In this document: positions 6,497 to 9,076 of the stretch, one piece after another | How the letters are laid out: each line of letters begins with the position of its first letter | How positions within the stretch are numbered: position 1 is the first letter of the stretch | Assembly: GCA_003476445.1 (NCBI GenBank) | Contig: DMUF01000047.1 | Coordinates: 1,165-10,240 of the forward strand | DNA: 9,076 nt | Direction: 5' to 3' | From: Gammaproteobacteria bacterium | GTDB lineage: Bacteria; Pseudomonadota; Gammaproteobacteria; Pseudomonadales; Azotimanducaceae | Program-made: the position numbers and the translations under genes | Notes under the pieces: model-generated | Database searches by the model: none | Told to the model about the DNA's origin: nothing | Seen by the model: the letters and a program-made list of their open reading frames with translations, nothing else

Positions 6497-7662
6497 CCGT
6501 CGGGTTTCTAATCAATCCCGTCGCCGGCATCGGCGGCCGCCTTGCGCAGAAGGGCAGTGACCGCGCGGAGTTGCACGCGGCCGCTCGCGCAGCGGGTGCC
6601 GTGGGGCGCGGCGGCGGACGCGCAGCGCGTATGCTTACCGCGCTAGGCGCGGCGGCTACGCGGCTGCGCTGGCTGACCTGGGGCGGCGATATGGGCGCGA
6701 ACGTGCTGCAGGCTGCCGGCGTTTCCGCGCAGGTTATGGGAATGCCTAAGGCAGACAGCTGCGCCGATGACACGCGGCACGCGGTGCACGCGTTGCTGGC
6801 GGCGCATGTTGATCTGCTTGTTTTCGCCGGGGGCGATGGAACGGCGCGGGATATTCTCGACGCGCTTGGAACTTCGGTACCGGTGCTGGGTATTCCGGCC
6901 GGGGTCAAAATGCATTCCGGAGTCTTCGCCACGACGCCTGAAGCGGCAGCGGCGGTGCTGGTCGGTCTTGAGCAGGGCGGGCTCATCCAGTCAACGCTGG
7001 CTGAAGTGCGCGACCTTGATGAGGACGCCCTGCGTGACGGTGTCGTTCGTCCGCGGTTCTACGGTGAACTCAAGGTGCCCGCCCTTGGCGGCTTTCTGCA
7101 GCACACGAAAGAGAGCGGGCGCGAGAACGAGTCGCTCGCGCTGGAAGAGATCGTGGCTGACGTGGTTGAGCAAATACGTACCGAACCCGGAATCTATCTG
7201 CTCGGCCCGGGCAGTTCGCTCGCCGCGGTGAAGACTGCACTCGGCATGGTGCCCACGCTCATTGGTGTCGATGTGTTTGAGAACGGAGCAACGCTGATCC
7301 TCGATGCGACGGCGGACCAGCTCGAGTCGCTGGTCAGCGAGCGCGGTGCGACAACGCCGCTGACGCTCGTACTGAGCTTCACGCGCCAGCAGGGTTTTCT
7401 CCTGGGTCGGGGCAATCTTCAGCTTTCACCCGTGGTGCTCCGCGCCGTGAGTCGGGAGCGTCTCTGGATACTCGGCACGCGCTCGAAGCTCAAGTCGCTC
7501 GAAGGGCGGCCGCTTGCCATAGATACGGATGATGTGGCTCTGGATCGGTCGCTCTGCGGACTGCACGAGATTATCTGCGGCTACGACGACCGGCTCTGGT
7601 ATCGGGTCGATGCCGGGCCGGAAACCGCGGGCGTCCCGGCGACGCCGCGGTCAGCGGTATGA
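6490..7662 (+). CDS. ATP-NAD kinase-family protein (divergent NAD kinase-like)
   Basis: 390 residues from GTG 6490, 7 nt inside the preceding gene. The kinase core is clear: VGFLINPVAGIGG at the start (4-16), a GGDGT nucleotide-binding motif at 114-118 (LLVFAGGDGTARDIL), and GIPAGVKMHSGVFATTP (134-150), the pattern of the COG3199 group rather than of housekeeping NadK. A second family segment is YLLGPGSSLAAVKTALG with TLIGVDVF after it; the long C-terminal half lacks the usual NadK beta-sandwich wording. The group is annotated as polyphosphate/ATP-dependent NAD kinase and is related to AcoX of acetoin catabolism, but direct proof of activity is thin. No signal peptide or membrane segment. It is probably the last gene of the operon and faces alaA with 7 bp between stops. 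The GTG start has no clear ribosome binding site, consistent with coupling to upstream translation. Confidence 0.87.
   Translation: MLTVGFLINPVAGIGGRLAQKGSDRAELHAAARAAGAVGRGGGRAARMLTALGAAATRLRWLTWGGDMGANVLQAAGVSAQVMGMPKADSCADDTRHAVHALLAAHVDLLVFAGGDGTARDILDALGTSVPVLGIPAGVKMHSGVFATTPEAAAAVLVGLEQGGLIQSTLAEVRDLDEDALRDGVVRPRFYGELKVPALGGFLQHTKESGRENESLALEEIVADVVEQIRTEPGIYLLGPGSSLAAVKTALGMVPTLIGVDVFENGATLILDATADQLESLVSERGATTPLTLVLSFTRQQGFLLGRGNLQLSPVVLRAVSRERLWILGTRSKLKSLEGRPLAIDTDDVALDRSLCGLHEIICGYDDRLWYRVDAGPETAGVPATPRSAV
7625..7650. terminator. GC-rich hairpin near the converging gene ends
   Basis: CCGCGGGCGTC (7625-7635) pairs with GACGCCGCGG (7641-7650) with one bulged G and a 5-nt loop: a 10-bp stem inside the last codons of the NAD-kinase-like gene. 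No T-run follows on either strand, so a classical intrinsic terminator is not shown. Position alone suggests it could slow transcription where the two units meet. Confidence 0.3.
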
Positions 7663-7669
7663 GGGCCTG

Positions 7670-8929
7670 TTACTGCCGGTAGTTGGTCAGGAAACGCTCC
7701 AGCCGATCCATCGCCGTTGTGAGGTCTTCGACCCGCGGCAGGAACACGATGCGGAAGTGGTCGGGCTCTGGCCAGTTGAAGCCGGTGCCGTGGACGATGA
7801 GCAGCCGCTCCTCTCGCAGCAGATCAAACGCGAAACGCTCGTCGTCGCGAATGTTGAACCGCTTGGCATCAAGCTTCGGAAAGAGGTAAAGCGCACCGTG
7901 CGGCTTGACGCAGGAGACCCCAGGGATCGCGTTCAGGCGCTCCCAGGCAACGTTGCGCTGCTCGTAGAGCCGCCCGCCGGGCACGATGAATTCCTGAATG
8001 CTTTGATAACCGCCAAGCGCGGTCTGCACCGCGTGCTGCGACGGGACGTTTGCGCAGAGACGCATCGAGGCGAGGATATCGAGACCTTCGATGTAATCAC
8101 GGGCGCGTCGCTTGGCGCCGCTCACGACGAGCCAGCCGGTGCGGAAGCCGGCGACGCGATAGGTCTTCGACAAACCGTTCATGGTCACGAACAGCAGGTC
8201 ATCGGCAAGCGATGCGAGCGGCACGTGGCTGGCACCATCGTAGAGGATCTTGTCGTAGATCTCGTCGGCAAAAACCACCAGATCATTCACGCGGGCGATC
8301 TCGACCAGTTCGGTCAGGAGTTCACGGCTGTAGACCGCGCCCGTTGGATTATTGGGGTTGATGACCACGATGGCTTTGGTCCGCGGCGAAACCTTGCGAC
8401 GGATGTCATCCGGGTCCGGGTTCCAGGCGTTTTGCTCGTCACAGCGGTAGTGCACCGGCTTGCCCCCGGCCAGGGTGATAGCCGCGGTCCAGAGCGGATA
8501 ATCGGGCGCAGGGACCAGCACCTCGTCGCCGTTGTTGATGAGCGCCTGCAGCGCCATGACCACGAGTTCCGACACACCGTTGCCGATGTAGATATCGTTG
8601 ATCTCGACGTTCGCGATCTGCAGTGACTGGCAGTACTGCATGATCGCCTTGCGCGCGGGGTAGAGCCCCTTAGAATCACAATAGCCCTGCGCCGTGGGCA
8701 GGTTGCGGATCACGTCCACGAGGATCTCTTCGGGCGCCTCGAAGCCGAACGGTGCCGGGTTGCCGATATTGAGCTTGAGGATGCGGTGACCCTCTTCCTC
8801 CATCCGATCCGCTTCCTTCAGCACGGGCCCGCGGATGTCGTAGCAGACGTTGTCCAGCTTGTGAGATTTGCGGATCTCGCGGCGGGGTGTTGCCGTGAGG
8901 TCAGTGACGTTGCTCGGCGAGGATTCCAT
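7670..8929 (-). CDS. alaA: Alanine transaminase AlaA (PLP aminotransferase)
   Basis: 419 residues, very close to E. coli AlaA (405) along its whole length: LDNVCYDIRGPVLKEADRM, LNIGNPAPFGFEAPEEILV, NLPTAQGYCDSKGLY and APDYPLWTAA are nearly verbatim. Catalytic parts of the class I fold are present: NPNNPTG (191-197), ADEIYDK with Asp222 and Tyr225, the PLP-bound Lys255 in NGLSKTYRVAGFR, and Arg393 in HFRIVFLPR for the substrate carboxylate. It makes L-alanine from pyruvate and glutamate in the cytoplasm. The start at 8929 is preferred because GGAAG lies 5 nt upstream; GTG 9001 would add 24 unconserved residues. Even so, about 15 residues (2-20, Ser/Thr-rich) precede the point where the E. coli protein begins. 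It is a single-gene unit converging on the neighbouring operon. Confidence 0.97.
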   Translation of the reverse strand: MESSPSNVTDLTATPRREIRKSHKLDNVCYDIRGPVLKEADRMEEEGHRILKLNIGNPAPFGFEAPEEILVDVIRNLPTAQGYCDSKGLYPARKAIMQYCQSLQIANVEINDIYIGNGVSELVVMALQALINNGDEVLVPAPDYPLWTAAITLAGGKPVHYRCDEQNAWNPDPDDIRRKVSPRTKAIVVINPNNPTGAVYSRELLTELVEIARVNDLVVFADEIYDKILYDGASHVPLASLADDLLFVTMNGLSKTYRVAGFRTGWLVVSGAKRRARDYIEGLDILASMRLCANVPSQHAVQTALGGYQSIQEFIVPGGRLYEQRNVAWERLNAIPGVSCVKPHGALYLFPKLDAKRFNIRDDERFAFDLLREERLLIVHGTGFNWPEPDHFRIVFLPRVEDLTTAMDRLERFLTNYRQ

Positions 8930-8934
8930 CAGCG

Positions 8935-8939
8935 CTTCC
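8935..8939 (-). promoter_or_regulatory. Shine-Dalgarno site of alaA
   Basis: Minus-strand GGAAG sits 5 nt before the ATG at 8929. It favours this start over the longer in-frame GTG at 9001. Confidence 0.6.
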
Positions 8940-8972
8940 GTGCCGGCGCGGCCGGCGTCTGTCCAAAACAGA

Positions 8973-8981
8973 ATGTTAGCA
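8973..8981 (-). promoter_or_regulatory. Possible extended -10 of the alaA promoter
   Basis: Minus-strand TGCTAACAT has the TGn extension and a -10 matching consensus at 4 of 6. No good -35 lies at the right distance. Transcription would start about 30-35 nt before ATG 8929, which also argues against the GTG 9001 start. Confidence 0.3.
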
Positions 8982-8996
8982 GGGCGGCAATTCCTT

Positions 8997-9023
8997 CGCA
9001 CAGCAAGCTCCGCTCGCTGTGCG
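8997..9023. other. Long hairpin / inverted repeat upstream of alaA
   Basis: CGCACAGC (8997-9004) and GCTGTGCG (9016-9023) are perfect 8-bp complements; inside, after an A-C mismatch, AGC pairs with GCT around a TCC loop, giving 11 paired bases in 27. No T-run follows on either strand. It lies just upstream of the candidate alaA -10, so an operator or a REP-like element is more likely than a terminator. Confidence 0.5.
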
Positions 9024-9052
9024 TACCTCGATGGTCTCGTCGGTGCTTACAG

Positions 9053-9076
9053 TCTGATGAGGCGGCATGCCTCAGA
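9053..9076. other. Inverted repeat at the right edge of the window
   Basis: TGAGGC (9058-9063) and GCCTCA (9069-9074) form a 6-bp stem with a 5-nt loop; alternatively TCTGA (9053-9057) pairs with TCAGA (9072-9076). It is cut by the window end, so a terminator of a neighbouring gene cannot be told from an operator. Apart from this and the hairpin at 8997, nothing recognisable lies in 9002-9076. Confidence 0.35.

Noticed and set aside
7529..8626. 365-codon plus-strand open frame opposite alaA
   Set aside because: Long, but it is the complement of a gene conserved nearly verbatim with E. coli AlaA. Its translation shows no family pattern and it overlaps the end of the NAD-kinase-like gene.

Overview
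The window is GC-rich DNA that is almost fully coding, very probably from a free-living, possibly marine, gammaproteobacterium. This rests on an EpmC-type EF-P hydroxylase (a family largely confined to Gammaproteobacteria), an AlaA aminotransferase very close to the enterobacterial protein, a TusA ending in the same RKGG tail as the E. coli protein, and a TonB-dependent receptor. I cannot place it below class level. There are no rRNA, tRNA, insertion-sequence, phage or CRISPR features.

Left block (1-3905, minus strand). A TonB-dependent outer-membrane receptor (3905 to 1437) is followed after 163 bp by a secreted protein made of TPR-like helices, a TonB C-terminal-like domain and a Glu/Ala/Pro tail. 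That second gene runs off the left edge of the window and ends there in a GGAAGC hexanucleotide repeat. The pair looks like a receptor with a periplasmic TonB-like partner; the substrate is unknown.

Middle (3906-4108). A divergent intergenic region of about 200 bp separates the receptor from a plus-strand operon. It holds a strong ribosome binding site for the receptor, a 10-bp palindrome, a modest promoter for the operon and two GTTAAC sites 63 bp apart.

Right block (4109-7662, plus strand). Five genes run in one direction, each starting inside the end of the previous one (overlaps of 4, 4, 4 and 7 nt for the preferred starts): TusA sulfurtransferase, a gamma-glutamylcyclotransferase-like protein, EpmC, an FAD oxidoreductase related to L-2-hydroxyglutarate oxidase, and a divergent NAD-kinase-like protein. 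The set mixes sulfur relay/tRNA thiolation, glutathione turnover, translation-factor modification and flavin/NAD redox chemistry. It is probably one transcription unit, but a single shared function is not established.

Far right (7670-8929, minus strand). alaA converges on the operon with only 7 bp between the stop codons. Upstream of alaA lie a weak extended -10 element, a long hairpin (8997-9023) and a second inverted repeat at the window edge.
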